Source: Ustilaginoidea virens (taxonomy: Eukaryota > Ascomycota > Sordariomycetes > Hypocreales > Clavicipitaceae). Taken from it: a stretch of 64,000 bases of DNA. Every line of letters begins with the position of its first letter. Position 1 is the first letter of the stretch. A program made the translations under genes and the position numbers. The DNA is taken from positions 1,798,001 through 1,862,000 of the forward strand of contig NC_057321.1 in NCBI RefSeq assembly GCF_000687475.1, in the 5' to 3' direction. Shown piece by piece: positions 12,351 to 23,067 of the stretch. The notes under the pieces are model-generated. The model searched no databases, had not been told where the DNA came from, and saw nothing but the letters and a program-made list of their open reading frames with translations.

Positions 12351-15300
12351 ATGTCCAAATACAAGGACAAGGATGGCGGCGTCGTTCTCAGTTTCGGAGG
12401 GCAATGGGTGAGCTGGGCTCACACGATTGTCGCATACAGTAAGCACTTGCCGCGAGCCCAGAGTTTCGCGCCTTGTTGGAAATATTATTTTTGTTGAACG
12501 CTGCAGCATGGGCTATTATTCTAACCACACATGTGCATAGCCGCCTTCCTCAGCGCATTGATTGTCGGCGTTTCCCTCCATTATCACAAGATTGTCGAGA
12601 ATGAGTTCTATGGGTATCCCCAGGAGTGGTTCCCATCCGTTTCTGCAACAATCGGCGATCGATATCCGGAGCGTTCTTTTTTCATGATTTTTATTGCCAT
12701 CACGTCCGGTATATGCTCCACCAGTGGTCTGAAATCTCGCCGAACCTCATAATTAATGCCATACAGGCCCCCGGTTCGCCCTCGTCGGCCTTTTCTACCT
12801 CCTGACCCGCAAACCGGGCACCATACTACCTGGTTTTGTTGCCTCTATGGGCTTCCTCCGCACTCTTACATGCGGCGGCTGGACGTACATCACGTCGACA
12901 GACGACCACGACTGGCATGATATTCTCATGATTTCCTACATTGTGTGCACTTTGCCTTGGACCCTGGGATGCATTGCCCTCAGCCCACCCAATCCCCAAG
13001 CCATCAAATACAGAAAGTATCTTGGTAGCGCCTTCTTTGGAACCTTGGTGCCGCTCGTTTACTTCTTTATCCAACACAAGGTGCACCGAGTGGCTGGAGG
13101 TTTGTTCCGATCCATCAAACATTTCAAATTATCGTTCATACCTAGTTGACCTAGCTCTTAGCATACACAATATACGCTTTTTTCGAGTGGTCACTGATTC
13201 TCTTCGATGTTGGTTTCGATGCTGTCACGGCTTTGGATTTTTCAACCTTTGAACTCATTGTCAGGGATACCAAGGGTTTGAGCAAGGGGTACGTGCATTG
13301 GCTCCCCAGATAGTACTTGCTTCTCGTGCAGACAAATCAAATAGACTTTTAGTTATTTGAATCATGCTCTAAGTATTTTTTTTTCCCAGTGAAAACCGTT
13401 CGTCTACCCCGTCAGCCGTTATGGAGAAGGAGTAAGTATGCCCCTTTTGTCAAGGTCTTGAGTCGATTTTGCTGACATGACTTCCAAAAGGAAAGAAAAA
13501 GCCACACTCGGGCTTTGTACAATACGGTTCACCTGGTCCGAAGCTTTGGATACTGCTGCAAACATCTACCACGGAGTGAGTTGAATCGCAACGATAAACT
13601 GAAAGATTTCTAATAACCCTTTAGTTTATTTTTTGGTCCATGTTGACTAGTCTTGGTCTCGTAGTCTGGTGTAAGCAGAAATATCCCGGTTCTTGAGACC
13701 TGGAAACAGCATACTGACGTGATGTAGATTTCCCACTCTGGCATATGGGCATTTCTGGCTATGAAGCGTTTGTGCTTGTTTCCGTCTCACCAATTCTTCT
13801 CGTTGGCCCTGTCAGGTCAGCCATTGTGAACAACCAGAGGGCCGTCCATCTCCTTTCCCTTTCCGGAATTGCTGCTTATCTGGTTTTGGACCCGGCTCGT
13901 CGCCTCCTCACAGTCGGCTTTGGCGTTGCCATGTCGACAATGGGTTGGGTGTCTACCCTTCACGCCGAATCGATCCACGAAGCAAGGTTTGAATCAAAGC
14001 TTCTTGGCTTGCTTGTCGGCCTGATTCTTTCCTCTACTGCCAAATTCGCTTGGAAGACAAATAACCCTGTCTGGCCCATTATGCACGGCGCCAACGGTGG
14101 ATGGAACCTTGGCGGCCTGGTTCTGGCGGTTCTTGCTGCGCTACGATTCACTCGCAAGGCACCTTTGACGGGCGGCTCTTCCGACGGGGCTCAAACAGGC
14201 TCGACAATTCTAGCTGCTTGTGGTGTTGGAGGTGTCTTTTTTGGCGCGCATTCATTGCTGTCCGACACCAGCACAATGATTCTCTGGGTTTGGGAGGGAT
14301 TTCCCCTTCGAGGGCCATATTCTTCGACGCACGGCTGGTGCACACTGGCGGCGATGTCTGTTGGTGTGTTTATCGGAATCTGCAAACCGTCAGTTTCTAT
14401 CAGCTGGGCAACCTATGCCGCAGGCACTGCCGGTGCCATGGTCCTGACTTTCTTCAGCCACTGGTTCGGGTACTACGGTGGTCTTGCGACTGCGACCTAC
14501 TTGATGGCTGTCGCTGTCCCAATCCTTACCAATGCCTCAAAGAAGAGCCCCGCAGCCACCTATGGACTCGGATTCTTCCTCTACGTATTCTTGGTCCTTT
14601 TCCATGTTTGGGTGGTTGCATATGCTTTCGTCCCAGGCGGCCCTCTCGTGAGGGAGCACACAGATTGGATCATGTATATCATGATGGGCTTGATTGGCGC
14701 CGGTGTCTACGACTGCAACTCGTCGAGGTTACGCAAGCAAGGGCCGCGCCGTCCGTCCGCGTCGCAGCACCAGAAATACTTTGGTTTCGCCACGGTCATC
14801 ATCAACGTTCTATTCTTGAGCGCCGCCTTTATGAGGTTCCCCACCAACGATTACAAGCCGTATCATGCCGAGGATCGTGTCTTGACTGCGGGTATCTGGA
14901 CAATTCATTTCTCGCTTGATAATGACATGTGGTCCTCGGAACACCGCATGCGTGATCTCATCAAGGAGCTGGAGCTCGACGTGGTCGGCCTCCTCGAATC
15001 TGACCTCCAGCGCATCATCATGGGCAACCGCGATACCACTCAATTCCTGGCCGAGGATCTCGGCATGTATGTGGACTATGGTCCCGGCCCCAATAAGCAC
15101 ACTTGGGGCGCTGCCCTGCTTTCCAAGTTCCCTATTGTCGAGTCCAAGCACCATTTACTCCCCAGCCCGGTTGGAGAGCTGGCACCTGCCATTCAAGCTA
15201 CCCTTGACGTCTACGGCCAAATGGTGGATGTATTCGTCTTCCACTCGGGCCAGGAGGAGGACCCTGAAGACAGGCGTCTGCAATCCGAGTATCTCGCGCA

Positions 15301-15712
15301 GTTGATGGGCTCCACCCCACGGCCCGCGTTTCTTTTGAGTTATCTCGTCACCAAGCCCCTGGAGGGCAACTACAACACCTATGTCAGCGACAAGTCTGGC
15401 ATGCACGATGTTGACCCCAGCGACTGGGACCGGTGGTGTGAATACATCTTGTTCAAGAAGCTCAAGCGCGTGGGCTATGCTCGCGTGAGCCGAAGCACCA
15501 TCACCGACACGGAATTGCAGGTGGCCAAGTTTGTCATTCCAAGCTCGTCCGCTGAAGCGCAACAGCTGGATTCAATGTCGGCCGAGGAACGTAATCGCCG
15601 CGTGCAAGAGCATGAGGTTCCCGAGGGCTGGAGGTTTCCTTCCATGTTTAGAGGACAAGGTGTCCGTGACCACAGATATCACGTCTTTGACGAACCAAGA
15701 TACTTTAACTGA
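12351..15712 (+). CDS. cwh43: Cwh43, GPI-anchor ceramide remodelling protein
   Basis: Eight exons: 12351-12438, 12541-12708, 12767-13099, 13162-13288, 13390-13431, 13491-13575, 13625-13670, 13728-15712; 957 aa. The start is [18 protein letters not shown], and each junction restores conserved sequence (for example IVAY/TAFLSAL and VVW/YFPLW). The N-terminal two thirds is polytopic: a Frag1/DRAM/Sfk1-type domain (about 1-250) and further helices up to about residue 670. Residues about 680-930 form an endonuclease/exonuclease/phosphatase-like domain ([39 protein letters not shown]). Yeast Cwh43 has this two-part layout and replaces the lipid moiety of GPI anchors with ceramide in the ER. The gene is unusually intron-dense in its first 1.4 kb, while the last exon is a 2-kb block. 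Confidence 0.93.
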
Positions 15713-16745
15713 GGCACAACAAAAGGGTGGCTCGAGGGTGGCATGAGGGTGGCTCGAGGGACGGGCATAGAAACGCGATGTAATTGAAGGCATTCTGCTT
15801 CAAAACATTAGCGGTCGCTTCACCAGGGGAAGGGAATACATAATACGACTCTACATTAAACGGCCCTGATCAACTTTGCGAAGGTGCAGCCTCCCATTTA
15901 TTCTTCTTCATGTCTTTCGGACGACTCGATTTTTTCCCCCTTGAACCTTGTTGAATCATGCTTTTTGAGAGCATCGACTACCTCAAATACCTACCGACCC
16001 GGTGGAAGGTAGTCTGCTCTGACGTCAGGGCGGAACGTCGTGTTTCTCGCCGTTTTAACCGGCGCGTGAGCCTAAAATCCCCGCAAATACCGGTTGGTCA
16101 TGTGCGCAAAGCCGCGGGCGGAATAGCTGCTCCGTGCGGAATGGTACCGAAGCAACCCGTACATGCCCTTGACTTCCCGTCCGTTGTGCGGACCTTCACG
16201 TGCAGGGGATGCGCAGTTCTTCTGTCCCAATCCCGTCCCTAGCCGGCCCCCCCAATTTACCCCAATTCTTCGCCCCAAGCAAAAACTGGGGTTTTTGAAG
16301 AAGTACTGTGTGTATGTTGAAAGGTGTGGGTATCACAGGGTACATAGCATTTTCGTGTTTCCCTATAAAAGTTAGATCTTTTGTGGCTCTGTTGTGCCAC
16401 CTTAGTAATACAACAACAATTCTCTGATTTCAACAGCGTACGTACGGAGCACATGGGTCTCCCCGGCGTTTAGTGGCATCAAGTGCCGCGGAAAGCCGCC
16501 TTCATCTCTAATCGGCAACGCCTCACTCGTCACCTTCAACGAGTCTCCAGCTCCGGTGGACAAAGCAATGTGGGGGGTTACAGCAGGTGAGGTCGACCGT
16601 GAAATCATTTTAGTTTAAGAGAGTCATGTGCGGCCCTTGATGCCCCGAGGAGAGTCTCGTCCTCCCACCCTATCTGCACAGTCTTGCTTCGCATAAGGTT
16701 GCTTGCGTCGTACTGCGGAAACTTGCTTGCGAAGACAAGTTCACC
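15713..16745. other. intergenic region cwh43 / P450
   Basis: About 1 kb between the cwh43 stop and the P450 start, expected to contain the P450 promoter. GGTGGCTCGAGG is directly repeated just after the cwh43 stop (about 15725-15760). I see no gene or recognisable binding site. Confidence 0.45.
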
Positions 16746-18615
16746 ATGGCCTTTAGCTCGGGACCGCTGTGGACGTATCTGGGGTGGCTGTCTGGTGCTG
16801 GAGCGCTCTACGTAAGTTTCTTTTGGCCAACCAGAGCTGACCTCTTGGTTCCCTTGTCGTCGCTGAGACGAAGGACGAAGCTCTCAATGTGATGGCGTCC
16901 AGTAGTCCCGCCGTGTCCGCATATGAGTGCTTCCGAGTTTCCATATCCGACCGTCAAAAAGGGCTGGGTAAGCAGAGTGCTGAATTTTTCTCAGATTTTC
17001 AGCCTCGTCATCTACAGAGTCTTCTTCCACCCTCTGGCAAAGTATCCCGGTCCTTTCCTGGCCAAGATCAGCGATGCGTATCAGCTCTACCACGCCTACA
17101 AAGGTGACCGTCACCTCGAGTTCTGGCGTATGCATCAGAGATACGGTACGCGTTGACCCCCTTGTAGCCGTCCCCGGTACTTACAAAAATGACTCTTCAT
17201 GCTGGCGAAAATAAAAGGTGTCGGCTAATGGCTGCCATCTCGTAGGCAAGGTTGTCCGATTCGGGCCCAACTCCCTCTCCTTCAACTCGAACCAGTCTCT
17301 CAAGGAAATCTACGGCTTCCGCTCCAATGTGCGCAAGGCCGAGTTCTACGATGCTTTTGTTCACCCGGCCGCCAACACCCACAATACCCGCGACAAGGAC
17401 GTTCACGCCCGCAAGCGGCGTGTCCTCTCTCACGCCTTTTCCGACAGCGCCATGAAGGAGATGCAGCGCTACATCCTGGGCAATGTCCGGACCTTCTGCC
17501 AGCAAATCGGCCTGAATGACGGCCCCGTCGACGCTAAGGGTTGGACGAAACCCCGCAACATGAGCGACTGGTGCAACTATCTCGCCATGGACATCCTCGG
17601 CGATCTCAGCTTCGGAAAGGCCTTCCACATGCTCGAGAAGCCCGACAACCGATTTGCTCTGGAACTCGTCGAAGCTGCCACCACCAGACATCTCATCTGC
17701 GGGACCATGCCCATTGTCGACAAGCTAAAGATTGACAAGTTCTTGTTCCCCAAGCTGGCAGCCGGCCGCGCGAGGTACATGGCTTACAGCAAGGGCCAGC
17801 TCACGGAGCGCACCAAGCTCGGCGCCGAGGCCGACCGCCGAGACTTCTTCTACTACCTGCTCAAGGCCCGCGATCCCGAAACCGGCCAGGGATTCAGCAC
17901 TCCCGAGCTCTGGGGCGAGTCCAACTTGCTTATCATCGCCGGTTCCGACACCACTTCGACCGCCATGGCCTCGACGCTGTTCTACCTTGTCCGCAACCCT
18001 CACGCCCTAAGACGGGTTACCGAGGAAATCCGTAGCAAGTTCGACGACGTCGAGGAGATTGTCCACGGGCATCTCCTGGGCTCTTGCACCTACCTGCGCG
18101 CCTGTGTCGACGAGGCCATGCGACTCTCACCCTCTGTCGGAGGCATCCTCCCTCGCGAGATCCTTGCAGGAGGCATGACCATTGACGGCCACACTCTTCC
18201 TCAGGGCACCGTAGTCGGCACCCCGCACTACACCATCCACCACAACGAGGCCTACTATCCTTTACCTTATGGTTACGCTCCTGAGCGTTGGCTCCGCGGC
18301 GAAGTGAACCCCCTGAACGGCAAGACGGTGACGGAAGACGACGTCGCCCTGGCCCACAGCGCCTTTTGCCCCTTTTCCATTGGGCCCCGTGGCTGCATCG
18401 GCAAGGGCCTCGCCTATGTTGAGATGACCACAACCCTGGCTCGTACCATCTACCTCTACGATCTCCGAAGGGCGGTTGGTGTCGTTGATCCTGGCGAGGG
18501 TCGCGCTGATCTCGAGTGGGGACGTCACCGTGAGACCGAGTTCCAGCTGGTTGATACGTTTACGAGCGCCAAGAAGGGTCCCATGGTTGAGTTCAGGAGG
18601 GCTCAGAAAACTTGA
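16746..18615 (+). CDS. cytochrome P450 monooxygenase (E-class, microsomal type)
   Basis: Proposed exons: 16746-16811, 16938-17145 and 17246-18615, giving 547 aa. The last junction (RMHQRYG/KVVRFGPN) is firm. The first intron is the best in-frame solution but less certain. Visible landmarks: hydrophobic N-terminus, then the proline-rich hinge FFHPLAKYPGPFLAKI; I-helix AGSDTTS at about 323-329; K-helix ExxR as EAMR at 381-384; PERW motif; heme loop FSIGPRGCIGKG with the thiolate Cys at about 475. By family it is a membrane-bound NADPH-dependent monooxygenase. The substrate cannot be told; the sequence resembles the broad fungal group that includes benzoate and mycotoxin-pathway hydroxylases. 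No backbone synthase or other tailoring enzyme lies nearby, so it looks like a lone P450 rather than a cluster member. Confidence 0.85.
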
Positions 18616-19462
18616 GCGTACTTGTAAGGACCCCCGGGGTCAGTAACGATGATGCCAATCAATCCAGCGCTGCGTTAAAACGAAAATTTGTGCCCAGGCA
18701 AAGAAACAAAGAGGAAAAGGGTGTGGTTTTTGAATTCAACCCGTCATGACGGACCGCATCTTTGCTTGCGGCTCTAATGGTGGTGTATTTTGACGGGCTT
18801 CCCATGGAGCGGATGTGATTTTGGATGGGGATAGTAATCGAAAATCCGGAACATGTACTCTGATGAGTTTTCAGCGTCATTTATGACTTATGACTTGGGG
18901 GATTTTGAGCCGCATGAACATCGTCGGGTTTCAGAAGCAGACTGACTTTAGCCACGACGGCGATGCCGAAGAACGACAACTGCGCTGGACTAATGGGGAC
19001 CATGACCTTCACAGGCTTATGCTAGGATTGAGACAGACGTACTCCGGAGTACATGGTAGTAAATGATATTGAGATTCAAAGACGAAAAGAGCAACGAGAA
19101 GTTGTTCGGCGATGCCCCGGAGTTGTGCCGTTTCGGGTGACTTGATGTGTGTTTGTGCCAGCAAGTCGAGTTCTCCACTGGCACGAGTTGAGGTTCTCCA
19201 CCCTGCCGAGCCACTTTAATAAACCCTCCCAAGGTTGGCAAAGGCTTATTGATATATTTCTTTCCGCGTGATGCTTCTATCGGACAAGAAGCCGACGGAA
19301 CGCGAGATTTGCGTTGTTGCTCACCCCACCTGTGCATCAAAGGGGATATCGAAAACGCCATCGCTCCCTTTCCTCTACGTCTCCTCCTCTTTGGCATCGA
19401 CATGACGTTGTAGACGAGGTTACCATCGATATTCGGACCCTTGGCCGTCTGAGCACCTCAGC
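18616..19462. other. intergenic region P450 / nup42
   Basis: About 850 bases with no supported gene. It contains the perfect palindrome TACTCCGGAGTA at 19040-19051, related to the recurrent TACGGAGTA motif. The nup42 promoter should lie in the right half. Confidence 0.45.
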
Positions 19463-21486
19463 ATGACCGTGTGCAAGTTCTTCCAGCAAGGCAATTGCAG
19501 ATATGGTAGTGCGTCAGAATCCCAGATACGAATCCGCCAGCTCTGCGCTCAAGATAGCCTTCTCCCTCTGCCGCGGGAAAGGCAGACACACTCTGACCGC
19601 AGCGCCCCAACGTCGAACAGTCGAAACCAATTAACAAACCCAACGCAGGTAATTGTCGATTCGAACATCCCGCAGTCGCGAACAACCGATTTGGCGCGCT
19701 CGCGTCGGGGGACGGCGGAGGGAATCGAGGACTCAAAGATGCGCTCGGTATGTGAAGCCTCCAGGAGATGCCGCCATGGCTGTAACTGAAACACAGACTC
19801 AAACTCCTCGCGCAACAGCAAAATACAGCATAACAACCGAGGGGATTGAAAAAGATCTCACCACCGACACACCGCAATGGATCCTGTCTGCCTACGCCCC
19901 CGGGCGAAACGCACCAGAACAGCTGTTTGGGGGGTTTCCTCGAGAACAGAGCTTCGAAGAGATGAGGATGCATTACCTCACAGCAAAGGCCTCCGGAAAC
20001 GAACAACAAGCTGTGAGTCCAAGGCAGACCTGTGCTTGGAACCTGGCGAATTCAAAAACGAGCATGCTGACAACTGTCCCTGTTGTAGCTGAATGAAGCG
20101 CAGGAGCTCTACCACAACGCTCAGCAGCAGATGCAGACGGCAGTGAGAAATGTTCAAGACGCGGCTCGTTTCATCGTCGAGGCCGAAAACAAGCACCCGA
20201 ATAGACTAGACATATGCCGGGAAGGGACACAGGGCGCTCCATTTGGCGAATTCCTCATCGGAAAGAGACCTGCATCCGTGGCTCATCCAGCACAGCAACC
20301 GAACCCTTTCAGCACCGGCGCCGGCAGCACGGCATCTTCGCTGGGCGGTGGAACTGCCACCTTGCAGACTCCAAGTGCTTTTGGACAACCGGCTGCTTTA
20401 GGGCAGCGGCCGAATCCTTTCGGTGCGCCGGCTTTCGGGCAGCCGGCTTCAGCATTTGGTCAGCCCTCACAACAAGCGTCGGCTTTCGGCCAACCCTCAC
20501 AGCCAGCAGCTCCAGCCTTTGGGCAAAGTGCTCAAACAACGTCGGCATTTGGACAAGCCTCCACTCTAGGAGCCAAACCGAGCCCGTTTGGAACACCATC
20601 ATTCGGTCAAGCGGCCTGGGCTGCAAATCCACAGGGGAGTGCGTTTGGTCAAGTCGGCCAACTGGGAGGCGCAAAACAAAATCCTTTTGCTTCCAGCGGC
20701 AGCGCCAACAATGCTGCAAGTCCGTTCGGAACCGTCAACGTCAAAAACGACAACAGTGCGCCGCCGCCTGCTAATCCGTTCGCAAGCTCAAACACTGCGC
20801 CGAGTAATCCTACGTCTAGTCCCTTCGCATCCAGCGCCCTGAACCAGAACGGCAATGCGAGCCAGCCGAACCCCTTTGACCAACAACAGACATCGAATCC
20901 GAGTCCTTTCGGCCAAGCTGCCCAGGTTGCCAAATCGAATCCTTTTGCCGCCGCCATCTCGTCCGAGCCTTTACAATCCAGCGACCCATTCGCGCAGAAT
21001 GCACAAAAGCAGAGCAACACTCCGTTTGGAGCAAATGCCAGTTCCAACACATTTGGGGAAAACTCTTCTCAGTCACAAAATCCGTTTGCCTCGGGCGGCA
21101 GCCAAACGCAGCAAGCGCCCGCTGCTCCCGCTGCAGCTGCAGCCTCTGACGCAAGAAATCCATATCCTCCAGGATGCGCCAAGCATCACCCATCGATTGA
21201 AAGCCATGCAACCAAGAAGATGGACGGGACTCTTGCTTCTTTCAAGGGGAAAGCCGTTTCATACAAGGGCAACCTGCCTGGCATCCTAGGGTTCGACGGC
21301 ACTTGGACTCGCATTTGGTTTCCAGCAGGCGCCCCGGGCTATTACAAAGACACAGAACTACCTCCCGAGCAGTATGATGAGACGTCCAAAATGCAATGGG
21401 CTGCCTTTGTTCAAACAGGGACGTTTGGCGATGGTATTATGCCAGAGCTACCACCTCGGCGAGAATTTACACAGTGGGACTTTTGA
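19463..21486 (+). CDS. nup42: CCCH zinc-finger FG nucleoporin, Nup42/Amo1-like
   Basis: Four exons: 19463-19508, 19649-19747, 19819-20012, 20089-21486; 578 aa. The first splice can use two donors. The one at 19509 (GTGCGT) is preferred because it gives a CX7CX5CX3H finger (CKFFQQGN-CRYGSN-CRFEH), while the donor at 19506 would give CX7CX4CX3H. Residues about 50-180 form a conserved helical segment (IEKDLTTDTPQWILSAYAP, EQSFEEMRMHYLTAK). From about 190 to 440 there are many FG dipeptides in Q/A/N-rich spacers (AFGQP, NPFG, NPFAS). The C-terminus carries the fungal conserved end (MDGTLASFKGKAVSYKG, FTQWDF). By family it sits at the cytoplasmic face of the nuclear pore and supports mRNA export; in fission yeast Amo1 also affects microtubules. 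It converges on rps20. Confidence 0.87.
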
Positions 21487-21972
21487 TTAGGCGAGGGGGT
21501 GTGCAAATGATCTATCCAAGGCCTCCTTCTTATGTGGGAAAGTGGTAACAAGGCGTTGCTGCAAATTAGACTTGGGGTTCTGGAAGCTCGAAGGCATTTT
21601 ACGGCGTTGGCAGATTCGCATAGACAAAATCATCAAACTGATCTGGAGATGCATAGCTATTGCAAACCATACCTTTCAGGTTCTTGACTATTTCCAGTGG
21701 ATGGCAAAATTTTGACTAGCCGAGCCACTACATAGCGAATGGTGGGTACGAATCATTACACTTTACTGCTTGGATTCCATACTGGCTATTCTTGGCGAAT
21801 GACGTGACCAATGTGCTGATAGTTGCGGTCCAACACGAACCGAACGGCTTTGGAGGTTTTGTTTCCAGAGGCAAACTTGTATTTTGACTGTCTGGGCTGA
21901 GAAAAAAAAGGTTTCCTACATGACACCAAGGGAACCAGATCTCCGCCTTGCCATTCATGGATCCGTCCAGGC
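21487..21972. other. convergent 3' region nup42 / rps20
   Basis: About 490 bases between two convergent stop codons. It should carry both 3' untranslated regions. No gene or repeat is evident. Confidence 0.5.
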
Positions 21973-22563
21973 TTAAGCAGCAATGGTGACCTCGACCTCT
22001 ACACCGGCATCGATGTTGACAATGATCTGCTTGACGACCTCGGTAGGCGCATGAAGGCTACAACGAAGAAAATCAGCACAAGTTATTCTCTGGTGGCGCT
22101 GCTTGCAACACGCCAGACTTTCCAGGTCGATGAGTCCAAGGCAGAAGGCAGCCAGTACATACTCAATAAGACGCTTGTGGATGCGCATCTCGTAGGAGTC
22201 CCAGGTCTTGGAGCCTTCACCGCAAGGAGTCTTGCGGGTGGTAATCTTGAGAATCTGGGTCGGCAGACGGACGGGGCCCTTGACGCGCAGGTCCTTGCTC
22301 TTGGCGCGCTCGATAATCTCGGAGCAGACCTTCTCGAGGACGTTGACCTTGCGGGAAGAGAGGGTGATGCGGATCTTGTGGGCCTTCTATATTTCGGGGG
22401 GGGGGGGGTTAACAACAAGATCCCTTTGTCAGTGAGGCGTAGCAGGGTGGGCTTCTGGACCATATGTATGAAGCCAAAGAACGCTCTGCATTGTTCTAGT
22501 CGGTTGAGGGAGAGAACGTACGGGAGCCTCGCCAAGATCCTTGTCAGCCTTGTTGTAGGACAT
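21973..22563 (-). CDS. rps20: 40S ribosomal protein uS10 (RPS20)
   Basis: Three exons in transcript order: 22563-22522, 22386-22163, 22057-21973; 116 aa. The joined protein begins [14 protein letters not shown], continues with [39 protein letters not shown] and [11 protein letters not shown], and ends [18 protein letters not shown]. These are the signature uS10 segments, and the length matches the family. The first intron (135 bp) contains an 11-G run near its acceptor at about 22398-22408. By family it is a head protein of the small ribosomal subunit next to the mRNA path. It is divergent with cue3 and shares a 500-bp promoter region. The intron-rich structure is normal for a fungal ribosomal protein gene. 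Confidence 0.96.
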
Positions 22564-23067
22564 GATTTTCGGTGTATGCGACTGTGCTGGGTTTGTCCTT
22601 CACGACTCGAACGCGGGGGAAACCTGGACGTTTCGGCAAAGTGATGAAGGCTCGCAGTTGTTGATGATGTCAAATCTTTTTCGTTTCGTTTTTTTTTTTC
22701 TGTGGTGGGGTTGGGATAATCTCGACGTAGGGCTTTGCTGTGGGCTGCTAGGCCGAATGTGGTAATGGGGGCGCCAAGTTGATCGCTTATTGGCGGGGGG
22801 TTTCACGACACGGCGTCTGTGTCATAAGTGGGGGCATTGAGCCGTCAGACCCGGAGTACTTGGCAGCTGCAGTTGAGCTGCAAACACACAGCGCGGGCTG
22901 ATTCATCCGTCTTCAGCAAAGAAACGACATGAATAAATGAAATACGACGTTGGGCCGACCCGGCGGGAAATGATGGCTGAGAAATTCGTGATTTGATATT
23001 TGTCGATTCATATATTTCACTCTTCTGCTTGCTCCGTCCATTGTCCCCCTTCCTAGAAGTTGCAGGC
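22564..23067. promoter_or_regulatory. divergent promoter region rps20 / cue3
   Basis: About 500 bases between divergent starts. A T-rich run (about 22688-22700) lies upstream of rps20, as is common for ribosomal protein promoters. No defined binding site can be named with confidence. Confidence 0.45.

Noticed and set aside
15155..17691. Several antisense frames over the cwh43 and P450 genes
   Set aside because: They mirror conserved plus-strand exons and vanish at intron boundaries.
16746..21486. Possible secondary-metabolite gene cluster around the P450
   Set aside because: Neighbours are GPI remodelling and nucleoporin genes; no synthase, transporter or pathway regulator is present.
22993..23067. 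25-codon upstream extension of cue3
   Set aside because: It would start with TTG, not ATG; MSALPPL at 23068 is the natural start.
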